Shown one piece after another: positions 7,625-16,651 of a DNA stretch of 64,000 nucleotides. Every line of letters begins with the position of its first letter. The first letter of the stretch is position 1. The notes under the pieces are model-generated. The model had not been told where the DNA came from, did no database searches, and saw only the letters and a program-made list of their open reading frames with translations. The translations under genes and the position numbers were made by a program. This DNA is from Fulvimarina sp039652615 (GTDB lineage Bacteria; Pseudomonadota; Alphaproteobacteria; Rhizobiales; Rhizobiaceae), in contig NZ_JBDJAC010000011.1 of the NCBI RefSeq assembly GCF_039652615.1, forward strand, positions 80,985-144,984, given 5' to 3'.

Positions 7625-9031
7625 ATGAAACCTGTCGCGTCACCCGGCCGGACGATTGCCCTTCGTGGCCGTGTCCTGAGTTTTACCGGCGATCCCAGCG
7701 AAACCGGCGATGAGGCCATTCTTTTTCATTCCGATGGCGCGGTTCTCATCCGCGACGGGCAGATCGAGCGCGTGGGCAACGCCCAGCCGATCATCGAGAG
7801 CCTCTCACCGGACATTCCGGTCATCAACCACCATCCCCATCTCATCCTGCCGGGTTTCATCGACCCGCATCTCCATCTGCCGCAGACGCAGGTGATCGCG
7901 TCCTACGGCGCGGAATTGATGGAATGGCTTCAGAAATACACATTTCCGGAAGAAGCGCGTTATTCCAGCCCGCGCATTGCCTCCGATGCCGCGCGCTGGC
8001 TGCTCGATACGCTGGCGGCGAACGGCACGACGAGCGCTTCGCTGTTCTGCACGTCCCATCCCGTCAGCCTCGATGCTGTCATGGGGGAGGCGGACAGGCG
8101 CGGTCTTCGCATGATCGCCGGCAAGGTGATGATGGATCGCGGCGCGCCGGAGGCCCTGCTCGATACGCCTGAGCGCGGCTATGAGGACACCAGAACCGCC
8201 ATTGCGCGCTGGCATGGGACAAACCGGCTGGAAGTCGCCATCACGCCCCGCTTCGCGCCAACCTCGACGGAGGCCCAGCTGGAGGCTGCCGGAGCGCTTG
8301 CCGCCGAGTTTCCCGATCTGCCGATCCAGACCCATCTGTCGGAAAATCACGAAGAGATCGCCTATGTCGCGAGCCTCTTCCCGAAGGATGCGGATTACAC
8401 CGCCGTCTACGAACGCTTTGGCCTCGTGCGCCGCCGCGCGCTGTTCGGCCATTGCATCCATCTGACCGAACGAGAGCGTCAGGCGCTCGCGGGAGGCGGT
8501 GCGTCGGCGATTTTTTGTCCGACCTCCAACCTTTTCCTCGGGTCAGGTCTGTTCGACCGGGAGGCGGTCAAGGGCGCGGGCATCCGCATCGGACTTGCGA
8601 CCGATATCGGCGGCGGCACGAGCTATTCCATGCTGCGCACGATGGCCGAGGGCTATAAGGTGCTTGCCCTGAAGGGCCAGAAGCTGCCGGCCTTCGACGC
8701 CTTCCGGTTGGCAACCGCAGGCAATGCGGATGCCATGGGCCTCAGCGAGGTGGTCGGTCGGATCGCGCCGGGCTATGAGGCCGATCTGACAGTTCTCGAC
8801 AGTCGCTCCACCGAGCCCCTTGCGCGGCGGATGGAGCGTGTCGAAACACTGGAAGAAGAACTCTTCGCCCTCATGACCCTTGGAGATGAACGGGCGGTCG
8901 TCGCGACCTATGCCGGTGGCAAGCCTATCTACGACCGCACTGCGCCCCGTCTTGCTCGCTCAGCGCGTGCGCCGCTGAACGAGCCCGTAATCGTCCGCCC
9001 GGGAGACGGACGACACGGCTCTGACCAATAG
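7625..9031 (+). CDS. guaD: Guanine deaminase
   Basis: Zinc amidohydrolase converting guanine to xanthine and ammonia, 468 residues. Metal and substrate motifs in order are PGFIDPHLHLPQTQV (HxH), QTHLSENHEE, FGHCIHLTERE, CPTSNLFLGSGLFD and GLATDIGGGTSYSML, all diagnostic for GuaD within the amidohydrolase superfamily. The ATG at 7625 follows a GGAGG at about 7609-7613 and overlaps the stop of the puuD remnant by two bases. Its product xanthine is the substrate of the XDH encoded upstream. It is the last gene of the purine cluster on this strand; the next gene is convergent. Confidence 0.96.
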   Translation: MKPVASPGRTIALRGRVLSFTGDPSETGDEAILFHSDGAVLIRDGQIERVGNAQPIIESLSPDIPVINHHPHLILPGFIDPHLHLPQTQVIASYGAELMEWLQKYTFPEEARYSSPRIASDAARWLLDTLAANGTTSASLFCTSHPVSLDAVMGEADRRGLRMIAGKVMMDRGAPEALLDTPERGYEDTRTAIARWHGTNRLEVAITPRFAPTSTEAQLEAAGALAAEFPDLPIQTHLSENHEEIAYVASLFPKDADYTAVYERFGLVRRRALFGHCIHLTERERQALAGGGASAIFCPTSNLFLGSGLFDREAVKGAGIRIGLATDIGGGTSYSMLRTMAEGYKVLALKGQKLPAFDAFRLATAGNADAMGLSEVVGRIAPGYEADLTVLDSRSTEPLARRMERVETLEEELFALMTLGDERAVVATYAGGKPIYDRTAPRLARSARAPLNEPVIVRPGDGRHGSDQ

Positions 9032-9049
9032 GCTCAACCGGGGAGAACC

Positions 9050-9766
9050 TCAGCTTTCCGGGCAATGGGCTCCGGTCGCGGCCCAGGCTTTGTAGAGCTC
9101 GCCGAACTGCTGCTGCGTGCCCGGCACCGGTTCGCGGCCTTCGCCCGGCTCCCAACCCCAGCCGACGAGATCGTCTTCGGCCATGTGCTCGACGAGCGCT
9201 GCAAGGTCGAGGCCGCCATTGCGGTTCTGGTCCTTGATCTGGACGCAGATATCGGCGAGCGACTTGCCCTCCCAGGCCATCTCGATCGGGGCCAGATGCC
9301 AGTTCGGATTGCCCGGGATCGACTTGATGTCCGGGCTTTGCCCGACGACGAGGGCATTCTCGGGTCCATGACACGTGTTGCACATCATGCCGGGCACGCC
9401 GAAATTCGCGTCACCGCGCTGCACGGGCGGCTGGTGCGGGGTCATCGCCATTGTCTGGAGCGGCGAGTTTCCCGCCGGATGACAGTTCACGCAGCGCGGA
9501 TGGGTCAGCACCTTGCCGGTTTCCTCGAAGATCGCGATCGAGCGTTCCCGCTCGTCCGAGATCTGATCGAAGTCGGAGACCGATTTCAGGCCAGCGGACG
9601 GTTCGTCCAGTGCAATCGGCTGGGAAGCCTCTCCGGTCGCCGGATTGCGGTCCTGCGCGGACGCTGCGGAGGGGAGGGCAAGCGAAGCGGCGGCAAGGGA
9701 GAGGACAAAGCCGGCGAGGCTGTTGCGGAAGACGAGTTTCAAGGCGCGGCACTCACTTTGCGTCAC
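9050..9766 (-). CDS. Di-haem cytochrome c-type protein, probable electron acceptor of the IorAB dehydrogenase
   Basis: Exported c-type cytochrome of about 238 residues with two CxxCH haem sites, CVNCH (about 92-96) and CNTCH (about 129-133), plus Met and His candidates for axial ligands nearby. A signal peptide is visible (KLVFRNSLAGFVLSLAAAS, cut near ASA-QD). The listed start is GTG at 9766; a TTG eight codons later (9742) would give a signal peptide beginning directly at KLVFRN and may be the true start. It lies downstream of iorA-iorB on the same strand, separated by 177 bases, and such cytochromes commonly take electrons from periplasmic molybdenum hydroxylases. That partnership is inferred. 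Confidence 0.85.
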   Translation of the reverse strand: MTQSECRALKLVFRNSLAGFVLSLAAASLALPSAASAQDRNPATGEASQPIALDEPSAGLKSVSDFDQISDERERSIAIFEETGKVLTHPRCVNCHPAGNSPLQTMAMTPHQPPVQRGDANFGVPGMMCNTCHGPENALVVGQSPDIKSIPGNPNWHLAPIEMAWEGKSLADICVQIKDQNRNGGLDLAALVEHMAEDDLVGWGWEPGEGREPVPGTQQQFGELYKAWAATGAHCPES

Positions 9767-9943
9767 AATAGGTCAGTCGATTGAACCGCCGGCCACGTTT
9801 ATCGTGACCGACGAAGGCTTTGTCGGCTTGTAGCATAAGCTTGAAAGGTTGCAGGACCTTTCGGATCACGTCATGCGTAAAAACAAAGACTTAGAGATGA
9901 ATGCGGACTCCGACCTGTCGCATGTCTCTCTTAAATAGAGGCT

Positions 9944-12136
9944 TCAGGCGCCAGCTGCGCGCGATGGTACCATGGGAAGGCTCTGAACCGCCTGTCCGGT
10001 CAGGCGCCGCCATGCATTGGCGACGGCGGGACCGATCGGCGGCGTGCCCGGCTCCCCGACCCCGGTCGGCGCCTCGCTCGATTCGATGACCGCGACCTGG
10101 ACCTCCGGCATCTCGGAGATCCGCAGGGAGCGATAGTCGTTGAAGTTCGACTGGACGATCCGGCCGCCGTCTCCGAGTGTAATCTCGTCGTAGAGAATGG
10201 CGCCGAGCCCGTAGCCGATACCGCCCTCCATCTGTGCCTTGATGATGTTTGGATTGACCGCGACACCGCAATCGACCGCGCACCAGACCTTGTGCACCTT
10301 CGGTCCGCCATCCTCGCCGAGCGAGACCTCGGCGATTTCGGCGACATAGGTCGAAAAGCTCTTGTGAACGGCAACGCCCCAGACCCGGCCTTCCGGCGGC
10401 GAGCCATTCTTGTAGCCGGCCATTTCCGCAACCCGGGTTAGGACACCGCGCTCGCGCGAGCCTTCAGGAAGAAGGGCAAGACGCCCCTCCACCGGGTCCT
10501 TGCCGGCTTCCTGAAGAAGCTGGTCGAGGAAGGTCTCGACCGCGAAGGCGGTGTGGGTATGGCCCACCGACCGCCACCAGAGGATTGGCACCGGCAGGGT
10601 CGTGTTGACCGACATCACCCGTCGGTTCGGGATCTGGTATGGGCTGTCGGACGCGCCCTCGACGCTGGTCTCGTCGATCTCGTCCTTGCTCATGATGGAC
10701 TGGCCGACGATAGCCTGGTCCCAGGCGACGATATTGCCGTCGCGGTCGACGGCGCCCTTCAGCTTGTGGACGTAGATCGGCCGGTAGAACCCGCCGCGGA
10801 TATCGTCCTCTCTCGTCCAGACATGCTTGACCGGACGGTCCATCCCTGAGGCTTTGAAGACGGCCGCCGCCTCGCGCATGTAGGGCGAGCCGAACTGCGC
10901 CCGGCGCCCGAAGGATCCGCCGGCGAGCTGCGTGTTCACCCGGACATTCGCGGCGTCGACTTCGCAAACCTCGGAAATCGCCGCCTTGTCCTGACCGGGA
11001 AACTGCGCCCCGTTATAGCAGTCGATCGAACCGTCCTCGCGGCGGATCAGCACCGCGTCGAGGGGTTCCATCGGCGCATGGGCCAGGAACGGAAAGCGGA
11101 TCGTGGATTCGATCGTGGTGAGGCCTTCCTGGTTGAGATTGGCCACGACATCGCCCTGATTGGCAGCTTCCATCTCGTTCTTGCCGCCGATCTCGGCGAG
11201 ATAGTCCTCGAAGATCGCCTCGCTGGAGCGGCTTTCGGCCTCGGAAAGATCCCATTCGACATCGAGCGCGGCGCGGCCCTTGAGGGCGGCGAAGGTCGAA
11301 TCCGCATAGACCGCGACGCCTTGGGGAACCTGCTTCACATCGACGACGCCAGCCACCTTCAGGGCTTTCGTATCGTCGAAGCTCTTGACCTTGGCGCCGA
11401 AGTGATCGGGATGCTTGACGACCGCGATCAGCATGTCGTCGAAATCGATGTCGAGGGTAAAGATCGCGGTGCCATTGGTCTTCGAAACCGTGTCGACCTT
11501 GTGACGATCCTTGCCGATTAGGACGAAGTCGTCCGGGTTCTTCAGCGTCGGATCCGACGGCGCTTCCATTGCGGCGGCCTTGTCGACAAGCGAGCCGAAA
11601 TCGGAGCTGTTGCCCGAAGCCTTGTGGCTGATCGTGCCCTTGGAGACGACGATCTCCTCGGATGGAACGCCCCATTCATCGGCAGCGGCCGCGACCAGCA
11701 TGGCCTTCGCGGTCGCTCCGGCCTTGCGCATCTGTTCGTAGGAGTTCGCGATGGCCGTCGAGCCGCCTGTGCCCTGAAGGCCGAAGGCGAGATTCTTGTA
11801 GATCTCGTCATTGGCCGGCGCGGCCTCGACACGCATCTGGCTCCAGTCGGCGTCGAGTTCCTCGGCGACCAGCGTCGCAAGGCCGGTATAGGGGCCCTGG
11901 CCGAATTCGATATGCTTGGAGAGAACCGTGACCGTCGAGTCCGGTCCGATGCGCACGAAGGCGTTGAAGTCGCGTGTCGCCTCGTTCTGGACGCCCGCCT
12001 GGATGGCGGCATAGTCCGTGCCTTGCGCAAAGCCCTTCGGAACGAGCGTCATGCCGATGACGAGACCGGCACCGGTCAGGAATGCGCGGCGGGTAGGGCG
12101 AAGACCGCCCGTGCTGTTGCTGTCGTGAATGCCCAT
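9944..12136 (-). CDS. iorB: Isoquinoline 1-oxidoreductase-type molybdenum hydroxylase, large subunit
   Basis: Molybdopterin-cytosine-dinucleotide binding subunit of a periplasmic xanthine oxidase-family enzyme, 730 residues. The N-terminus has a twin-arginine signal (PTRRAFLTGAGLVIGM), so it is exported folded through Tat with its small subunit. The start at 12136 lies five bases after the iorA stop; the frame is open further upstream only inside iorA. Landmarks include LSKHIEFGQGPYTGLATLVA, GTGGSTAIANSYEQMRKAGA, QLAGGSFGRRAQFGSPYMRE and, near the C-terminus, VGEPGTPPIGPAVANA with the catalytic Glu. Homologues hydroxylate N-heteroaromatics such as isoquinoline, or aldehydes; the substrate here is unknown. 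Confidence 0.92.
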   Translation of the reverse strand: MGIHDSNSTGGLRPTRRAFLTGAGLVIGMTLVPKGFAQGTDYAAIQAGVQNEATRDFNAFVRIGPDSTVTVLSKHIEFGQGPYTGLATLVAEELDADWSQMRVEAAPANDEIYKNLAFGLQGTGGSTAIANSYEQMRKAGATAKAMLVAAAADEWGVPSEEIVVSKGTISHKASGNSSDFGSLVDKAAAMEAPSDPTLKNPDDFVLIGKDRHKVDTVSKTNGTAIFTLDIDFDDMLIAVVKHPDHFGAKVKSFDDTKALKVAGVVDVKQVPQGVAVYADSTFAALKGRAALDVEWDLSEAESRSSEAIFEDYLAEIGGKNEMEAANQGDVVANLNQEGLTTIESTIRFPFLAHAPMEPLDAVLIRREDGSIDCYNGAQFPGQDKAAISEVCEVDAANVRVNTQLAGGSFGRRAQFGSPYMREAAAVFKASGMDRPVKHVWTREDDIRGGFYRPIYVHKLKGAVDRDGNIVAWDQAIVGQSIMSKDEIDETSVEGASDSPYQIPNRRVMSVNTTLPVPILWWRSVGHTHTAFAVETFLDQLLQEAGKDPVEGRLALLPEGSRERGVLTRVAEMAGYKNGSPPEGRVWGVAVHKSFSTYVAEIAEVSLGEDGGPKVHKVWCAVDCGVAVNPNIIKAQMEGGIGYGLGAILYDEITLGDGGRIVQSNFNDYRSLRISEMPEVQVAVIESSEAPTGVGEPGTPPIGPAVANAWRRLTGQAVQSLPMVPSRAAGA

Positions 12137-12141
12137 GGTCT

Positions 12142-12600
12142 TTAGCCCTCCATCGAGTCGGCGGCGTTGTGGATCGCCTGCCGGATGCGCTGGTAGGTGG
12201 CGCAGCGGCATATATTGCCCGCCATCGCGCCGTCGATGTCCTCGTCGCTTGGCTTGGGGTTCATCTGTAGCAGCGAAACGGCGGACATGATCTGCCCGGA
12301 CTGGCAGTAACCGCATTGGGGCACGTCGATCTCGATCCAGGCCGCCTGAACGGCCTTCGCCTCGGGTCCTTCGATGCCTTCGATCGTCGTCACCGTCGAG
12401 CCGTCGAGGCTGGAGATCGGTGTGACGCAGGAGCGGCGCGTCATGCCGTCCACATGCACCGTACATGCGCCACATTGGGCAATGCCGCAGCCATATTTGG
12501 TTCCGGTCAGCTTTTCAGCGTCGCGAATGACCCAAAGGAGAGGCGTATCCGGATCGCCGTCGAACTGGCGCTGTTCGCCGTTAAGGGTGAAAGAGACCAT
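12142..12600 (-). CDS. iorA: Isoquinoline 1-oxidoreductase-type small subunit, 2x[2Fe-2S]
   Basis: Iron-sulfur subunit of 152 residues that passes electrons from the molybdenum centre of IorB. The N-terminal plant-ferredoxin-like cluster uses Cys 38, 43, 46 and 58 (CGIAQCGACTVH then C); the C-terminal alpha-helical cluster uses Cys 96, 99, 131 and 133 (CGYCQSGQI, CRCATYQRI). No FAD domain is encoded nearby, as expected for this two-subunit class that donates to a cytochrome. First gene of a three-gene minus-strand operon with iorB and the cytochrome. It has no signal peptide and would be exported by piggy-back with the Tat substrate IorB. Confidence 0.93.
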   Translation of the reverse strand: MVSFTLNGEQRQFDGDPDTPLLWVIRDAEKLTGTKYGCGIAQCGACTVHVDGMTRRSCVTPISSLDGSTVTTIEGIEGPEAKAVQAAWIEIDVPQCGYCQSGQIMSAVSLLQMNPKPSDEDIDGAMAGNICRCATYQRIRQAIHNAADSMEG

Positions 12601-12860
12601 CGGCCGCTCCTTTTTGATTGAAACCGACCGCGCTCAATCCGCCAAACGAGAAACCGAGGATCCCTCCTCGTAAACGCTTCGAATGTGCGGTGCGCGGTCG
12701 CAAACGTTCAAGTGCGTTGAGGGTAAGCGATTTAGAACGTTTCGCAAGTGTCCCGGCAGGTGTCCGGACTGTCGCGCACCCGCTCGCAGCTTCATTGGAA
12801 ACGACCGCAAACAGCCGGAAGAGATGGCGTTGAGGACGAAAGATGGTTCCAAATGTAAAA
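12601..12860. other. Intergenic region upstream of the ior operon
   Basis: Together with the terminator at 12861-12885, these bases fill the 310-base gap between iorA and the csbD-like gene. They must hold the promoter of the minus-strand ior operon, but I see no clear sigma-70 pair or operator. No convincing gene is present. Confidence 0.5.
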
Positions 12861-12885
12861 AAAGCCGCCCAGGCAGGGCGGCTTT
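12861..12885 (-). terminator. Rho-independent terminator of the CsbD-like gene
   Basis: Perfect ten-base stem AAAGCCGCCC / GGGCGGCTTT with a five-base loop; on the minus strand it is followed by a run of seven T. It starts 26 bases past the csbD-like stop and can also work on the plus strand. Confidence 0.85.
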
Positions 12886-12910
12886 TTCTCACTTCAAATT
12901 ATCCTGAAGC

Positions 12911-13096
12911 TCAGTGGCTGGTTTGGTCGTTAACGGCGTCCTTGACCTTGCCGTAGTTCTTCTGGGTCTTGCCTTCGGCCTGATCCACTTCGCCTTCGGC
13001 CTGCATCTTCTCATTGCCGAGCGCGGAGCCGACCGCTTCCTTGATCTTGCCGCCGGCTTCCTTGGCTGCGCCTTTAATTTCGTTCTTGTCGACCAT
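12911..13096 (-). CDS. CsbD-family stress-response protein
   Basis: A 61-residue, highly charged, Gly/Ala/Lys/Glu-rich protein matching the CsbD family: MVDKNEIKGAAKEAGGKIKE, then VGSALGNEKMQAEGEVDQAEG. CsbD proteins (E. coli YjbJ and relatives) are abundant in stationary phase or under general stress, but the molecular role is unknown. No signal peptide or membrane segment is present. It has its own terminator and sits alone between the ior operon and the flagellins. The start is preceded by GAGGAG-like bases (13098-13105 on the complementary strand). Confidence 0.9.
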   Translation of the reverse strand: MVDKNEIKGAAKEAGGKIKEAVGSALGNEKMQAEGEVDQAEGKTQKNYGKVKDAVNDQTSH

Positions 13097-13239
13097 GGGG
13101 GTCTCCTCGGATGTCGTTAAACATGAACTTCGAGAGGATAACGCATTGGGCCGCCTCGTGTTCCGGGGAGCGCGTACGCGAGGAGCGCGCCTGCGACACC
13201 CGGTCCGGCCTCGCTAGCCGGACCTCGTTTCAGAACGCG

Positions 13240-13268
13240 AAAAGGCCCGGCACGGGGCCGGGCCTTTT
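13240..13268 (-). terminator. Rho-independent terminator of flagellin 1
   Basis: Twelve-base stem AAAAGGCCCGGC / GCCGGGCCTTTT with a five-base loop, 30 bases downstream of the flagellin 1 stop. The T-run after the stem on the minus strand comes from the stem's own AAAA. Confidence 0.85.
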
Positions 13269-13297
13269 CGGACTGGATAGCGTCAGAGCCGTTCCGA

Positions 13298-14074
13298 TTA
13301 ACGGAAGAGCGACATCAGCGACTGCGAGGAGTTGTTGGCGATCGAGAGCGCCTGAACACCAAGCTGCTGCTGGGTCTGAAGTGCCTTCAGACGGGTCGAT
13401 TCTTCGGTCATGTCGGCATCGACGAGCGTACCGACACCCTTGTCGACCGTGTCCATCAGCTTGGAGACGAACTCCGACTGCATCTCGATCCGGTTCTGGA
13501 CGGCACCGAGGCCAGAGGCGGCGCTCGTCACCTCAGAGAGCGCCTTGTCCACGACCTTGATGTAGTTCTTGATGNNNNNNNNNNNNNNNNNNNNNNNNNN
13601 NNNNNNNNNNNNNNNNNNNNNNNNNNNNNNNNNNNNNNNNNNNNNNNNNNNNNNNNNNNNNNNNNNNNNNNNNNGCCAGTTCTGACCCGAGAAGGAAGCG
13701 GAGTCGGCGATCGTCTTGAGCTGGCCCTGAAGAGCGGAGATTTCGCTCTGGACCTTGGACTTATCGACACCGTCGGAGGTGGCCGTGGTCAGCTTGGACT
13801 TGATCGTGTCGAGCATGTCCTTTGCGGAATTGAGGCCCGTATAGGCCGCGTCGACCGTCGCAGCGCCGATGCCGAGCGAGTCGGAGACGGCGGAAAGAGC
13901 ATTGTTGTCCGACCGCATGGTGGTCGCGATCGACCAATAAGCTGCGTTGTCCTTGGCTTCCGCGACACGGTAGCCGGTCGAGATACGGCCCTGCGTGGTC
14001 TCGAGATCGCCGTTGATCATCTGCAGGCTCTGAAGAGCCGTCATCGCCGAGGTGTTGGTATTGATGCTGGTCAT
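13298..14074 (-). CDS. Flagellin (interrupted by an assembly gap)
   Basis: Structural protein of the flagellar filament, exported by the flagellar type III system. The N-terminal D0/D1 region (MTSINTNTSAMTALQSLQMI, STGYRVAEAKDNAAYWSIAT) and the C-terminal D1/D0 region (QNRIEMQSEFVSKLMDTVDK, ending QSLMSLFR) are intact. The variable middle is replaced by 100 N, so the true length is unknown; the paralogue at 14455-15792 has 445 residues. The frame continues across the N run only because 100 was inserted by convention. The start at 14074 (ATG) is chosen because it begins the conserved MTSINTN; the frame is open up to 14167. Own terminator at 13240-13268. Confidence 0.9.
   Translation of the reverse strand: MTSINTNTSAMTALQSLQMINGDLETTQGRISTGYRVAEAKDNAAYWSIATTMRSDNNALSAVSDSLGIGAATVDAAYTGLNSAKDMLDTIKSKLTTATSDGVDKSKVQSEISALQGQLKTIADSASFSGQNWXXXXXXXXXXXXXXXXXXXXXXXXXXXXXXXXXXIKNYIKVVDKALSEVTSAASGLGAVQNRIEMQSEFVSKLMDTVDKGVGTLVDADMTEESTRLKALQTQQQLGVQALSIANNSSQSLMSLFR
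13575..13674. other. Assembly gap of 100 N
   Basis: Exactly 100 ambiguous bases inside flagellin 1, the usual placeholder for a gap of unknown length. It falls where two paralogous flagellins would confuse assembly: the flanking sequences (AGTTCTGACCCGAGAAGGA) recur in flagellin 2. Confidence 0.98.
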
Positions 14075-14396
14075 AGTGAGCGTCCCATACGCTTGGAAGA
14101 AAGGGACAGTCCGGATCGGCCGGGATAGCAAAACGGCATCATGCCTGGGATCAGTTGTTTCGATCACTTCGCTATGACCACGAAGTTAGGCTTGCCGTGC
14201 TACTGTTCACTTAAAAGGCATGTTTAACAAAGTATTTATATAGCTTTGCGTGACTTGTACTAAACAAAACGTGTCTTTGGTGCTGCCGCCGACGGTGTTG
14301 TCGACTTGGCTGGATTGGGTCTCGTCGCCTTTTCAAGAGTGTGGGGCACGGCTTTGGCTGTCTGCTGCATCGGGCAGCCGGGTCTCCGAAACGCGA
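14075..14396. other. Intergenic region between the two flagellins
   Basis: With the terminator that follows, this is a 380-base gap and must contain the flagellin 1 promoter (minus strand). A conspicuously AT-rich stretch lies at about 14210-14275, unlike its surroundings. I could not assign a sigma-28 or sigma-70 promoter with confidence. No gene is supported. Confidence 0.5.
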
Positions 14397-14422
14397 AAAA
14401 GGCCGCCCGGAGGCGACCTTTT
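14397..14422 (-). terminator. Rho-independent terminator of flagellin 2
   Basis: Stem AAAAGGCCGCC / GGCGACCTTTT with one mismatch and a CGGA loop; on the minus strand the 3' side ends in TTTTTCG. It lies 33 bases past the flagellin 2 stop. Confidence 0.75.
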
Positions 14423-14454
14423 GCCTTACTGTCGAGGAAAGGATCTGTTCGATA

Positions 14455-15792
14455 TCAGCCCTGGAAGAGCTGCATGATAGCCTGCGAGGAGTTGTTGGCG
14501 ATCGAGAGCGCCTGAACGCCAAGCTGCTGCTGGGTCTGCAAAGCCTTCAGCTTCGTCGACTCTTCGGTCATGTCGGCATCGACGAGGGTGCCGACACCCT
14601 TATCGATGGTGTCCATGAGCTTGGAGACGAACTCCTGCTGCATCTCGATGCGGTTCTGAATGGCACCCAGTGTTGATGCTGCAGTCGTGACCTCCGAGAG
14701 CGCTTTATCCACGACCTGTATAAAGTTGCTGATCTGGGAGGCGGTGGCGCTCGTGATGTCGATCGTCGCGACCGATGCAACAGTCGTTGCAACATTCGCC
14801 GTCGGCGTTGCCGGAACCGTGTCAAGGCCGAGGATGGTCAGGTCCGGTGCCGTTGCCGAGCCCGAAGTTGCGGGGGTGCCGATTTCGAAAGAGTCGGTAG
14901 ACGAGAATTTCACCATACCAGACGCATCGATGTCGACGTCAATTCCCGTAATGTCGGCATCCTTGAAAGCCTGCTCGAGGACGGCCGTCAGGTCGGCTTC
15001 CGACCTGATTGTACCAGACAAGTCTGCGCCCGCGACCGAACCTGTGGTCTTAAGACCGGCATCCTTCAGGGTCTGAGCCGTAATCTCGACCGTCTGTGCG
15101 GCTGCACCATTCTGCTTGACGGAGAAGGTGACCTTATCGTTTTCCGCAAGGTTGAAGGTCTGGTTGTCCGTCGACGTCGCAACCGTCGTCGCAGCAGTCG
15201 CCGTCGTGGTGTACTTTTTAAGCGTGATGCTCTTGTTGATGATACCCGTATTCACGCCAGCGCCGTCATCGGAGTAAAGACGCAGATTGGTGATATCGAC
15301 CGGGATCGAGCCGACAGTCAGGGATCCACCCGAATCGCGTGAAAGCGAAGAGACGATTTCTTTGCTCATCGCCGTGGATGAACCTGTCGACAGCCAGTTC
15401 TGACCCGAGAAGGACGCGGTATCGGCAATCGTCTTCAACTGCCCCTGCAAGGCCTTGATCTCGTCCTGCACCTTCGACTTGTCGACACCATCGGCGGAGC
15501 CGGCCGTCAGCTTGGCCTTGATCTCGTCGAGCACGTCTTTAGCGGAGGAGAGGCCGGTATAAGCCGTATCAACGGTTGCCTGGCCGATGCCGAGCGAGTC
15601 GTAGACGGCGGACATGGCGCTGTTGTCGGAGCGCATTCCGGTCGCGATGGACCAGTAGGCGGCATTGTCCTTGGCTTCTGCGACACGGTAACCGGTCGAA
15701 ATGCGGTTCTGCGTGTCTTCCATCATCCGGTTCGTGTTCTGCAGGGTCTGCAGAGCGGTCATAGCCGCGACGTTGGTATTGATGCTGGTCAT
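14455..15792 (-). CDS. Flagellin
   Basis: Complete flagellin of 445 residues. The conserved ends MTSINTNVAAMTALQTLQNT with STGYRVAEAKDNAAYWSIAT, and NRIEMQQEFVSKLMDTIDKG with TQQQLGVQALSIANNSSQ, form the D0/D1 coiled core; the central part (about residues 150-360) is Thr/Ala/Val-rich and forms the variable surface domain. Nearly identical ends with flagellin 1 indicate tandem duplication. Both genes are transcribed leftward with separate terminators, and no other flagellar structural gene is in the window. Rhizobia commonly build complex filaments from several flagellins; that this is so here is inference. Confidence 0.95.
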   Translation of the reverse strand: MTSINTNVAAMTALQTLQNTNRMMEDTQNRISTGYRVAEAKDNAAYWSIATGMRSDNSAMSAVYDSLGIGQATVDTAYTGLSSAKDVLDEIKAKLTAGSADGVDKSKVQDEIKALQGQLKTIADTASFSGQNWLSTGSSTAMSKEIVSSLSRDSGGSLTVGSIPVDITNLRLYSDDGAGVNTGIINKSITLKKYTTTATAATTVATSTDNQTFNLAENDKVTFSVKQNGAAAQTVEITAQTLKDAGLKTTGSVAGADLSGTIRSEADLTAVLEQAFKDADITGIDVDIDASGMVKFSSTDSFEIGTPATSGSATAPDLTILGLDTVPATPTANVATTVASVATIDITSATASQISNFIQVVDKALSEVTTAASTLGAIQNRIEMQQEFVSKLMDTIDKGVGTLVDADMTEESTKLKALQTQQQLGVQALSIANNSSQAIMQLFQG

Positions 15793-16089
15793 AAGAGTCT
15801 TGCCCTGAACTTCGAGCGCCCCTCATGGGCATTTTAGGAGTGTGAACCGTGGCTTCATGCAACGTCTCGTTCGAAGCAATTGATAGGTTGTTAGGGTTAA
15901 CGATCGGTTTCCCGGATCGTAAGATTTGCGTTTCTTCCCGAGACAAAACGAACGCAGGAAAACACCATTTGAATTCGCGCATCTTCCTTGCGGAGGGCGC
16001 CGGCGATTGACTCCACCGCCCCGAGGCCTATCAAACCGCGGAACGCGAATTGCGGCTCCGCGCCGCATCCAACAGGCAGAGAGGATCTC

Positions 16090-16626
16090 ATGGACGTTTC
16101 GAAGATTTCACGCGGCAAGAACCCGCCGGACGAGGTCAATGTCATCATCGAGGTGCCGGTGGGCGGCGAACCGGTGAAATACGAGCTGGACAAGGAGTCC
16201 GGCGCGCTCTTCGTCGACCGCATCCTGTTCACGCCGATGCGCTATCCCGGAAATTACGGCTTCGTGCCGCATACTCTGTCCGACGACGGCGATCCGATCG
16301 ATGTCCTCGTCCTCAACGATCGTCCGTTCGTGCCGGGCTCCGTTCTGCCCTGCCGTCCGATCGGCGTCCTCGTGATGGAGGACGATGCCGGCCAGGACGA
16401 GAAGGTCGTCGCCGTGCCGACCTCGAAGATGACCCGGCAGTACGAGAATGTGAAGACGGCCACCGACATGCCGGAGATTCTGCTCAAGCAGGTCGAGCAC
16501 TTCTTCGAGCACTACAAGGATCTCGAGCCCGGCAAATGGGTGAAGATCCATAACTGGGGCGATGTCGCGCATGCCCGCAAGATGATCAGCGAAGCCGTCG
16601 ACCGGTACGAGAACGGCAAAAAGTAA
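16090..16626 (+). CDS. ppa: Inorganic pyrophosphatase
   Basis: Family I soluble pyrophosphatase, 178 residues, hydrolysing pyrophosphate to phosphate in the cytoplasm. The active-site pattern is clear: EVPVGGEPVKYELDKESGAL, the RYPGNYGFVPHTL segment, and the metal-binding DGDPIDVLVL (the D-x-D-P-x-D-V signature). YKDLEPGKWVKIHNWGD near the C-terminus is also typical. The ATG at 16090 is preceded by a GAGAGGA site; an earlier open frame has no family match. It is a single gene that ends in a bidirectional terminator shared with the convergent permease gene. Confidence 0.96.
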   Translation: MDVSKISRGKNPPDEVNVIIEVPVGGEPVKYELDKESGALFVDRILFTPMRYPGNYGFVPHTLSDDGDPIDVLVLNDRPFVPGSVLPCRPIGVLVMEDDAGQDEKVVAVPTSKMTRQYENVKTATDMPEILLKQVEHFFEHYKDLEPGKWVKIHNWGDVAHARKMISEAVDRYENGKK

Positions 16627-16651
16627 GCGCCAATCCAACGCTTCACCTGAC

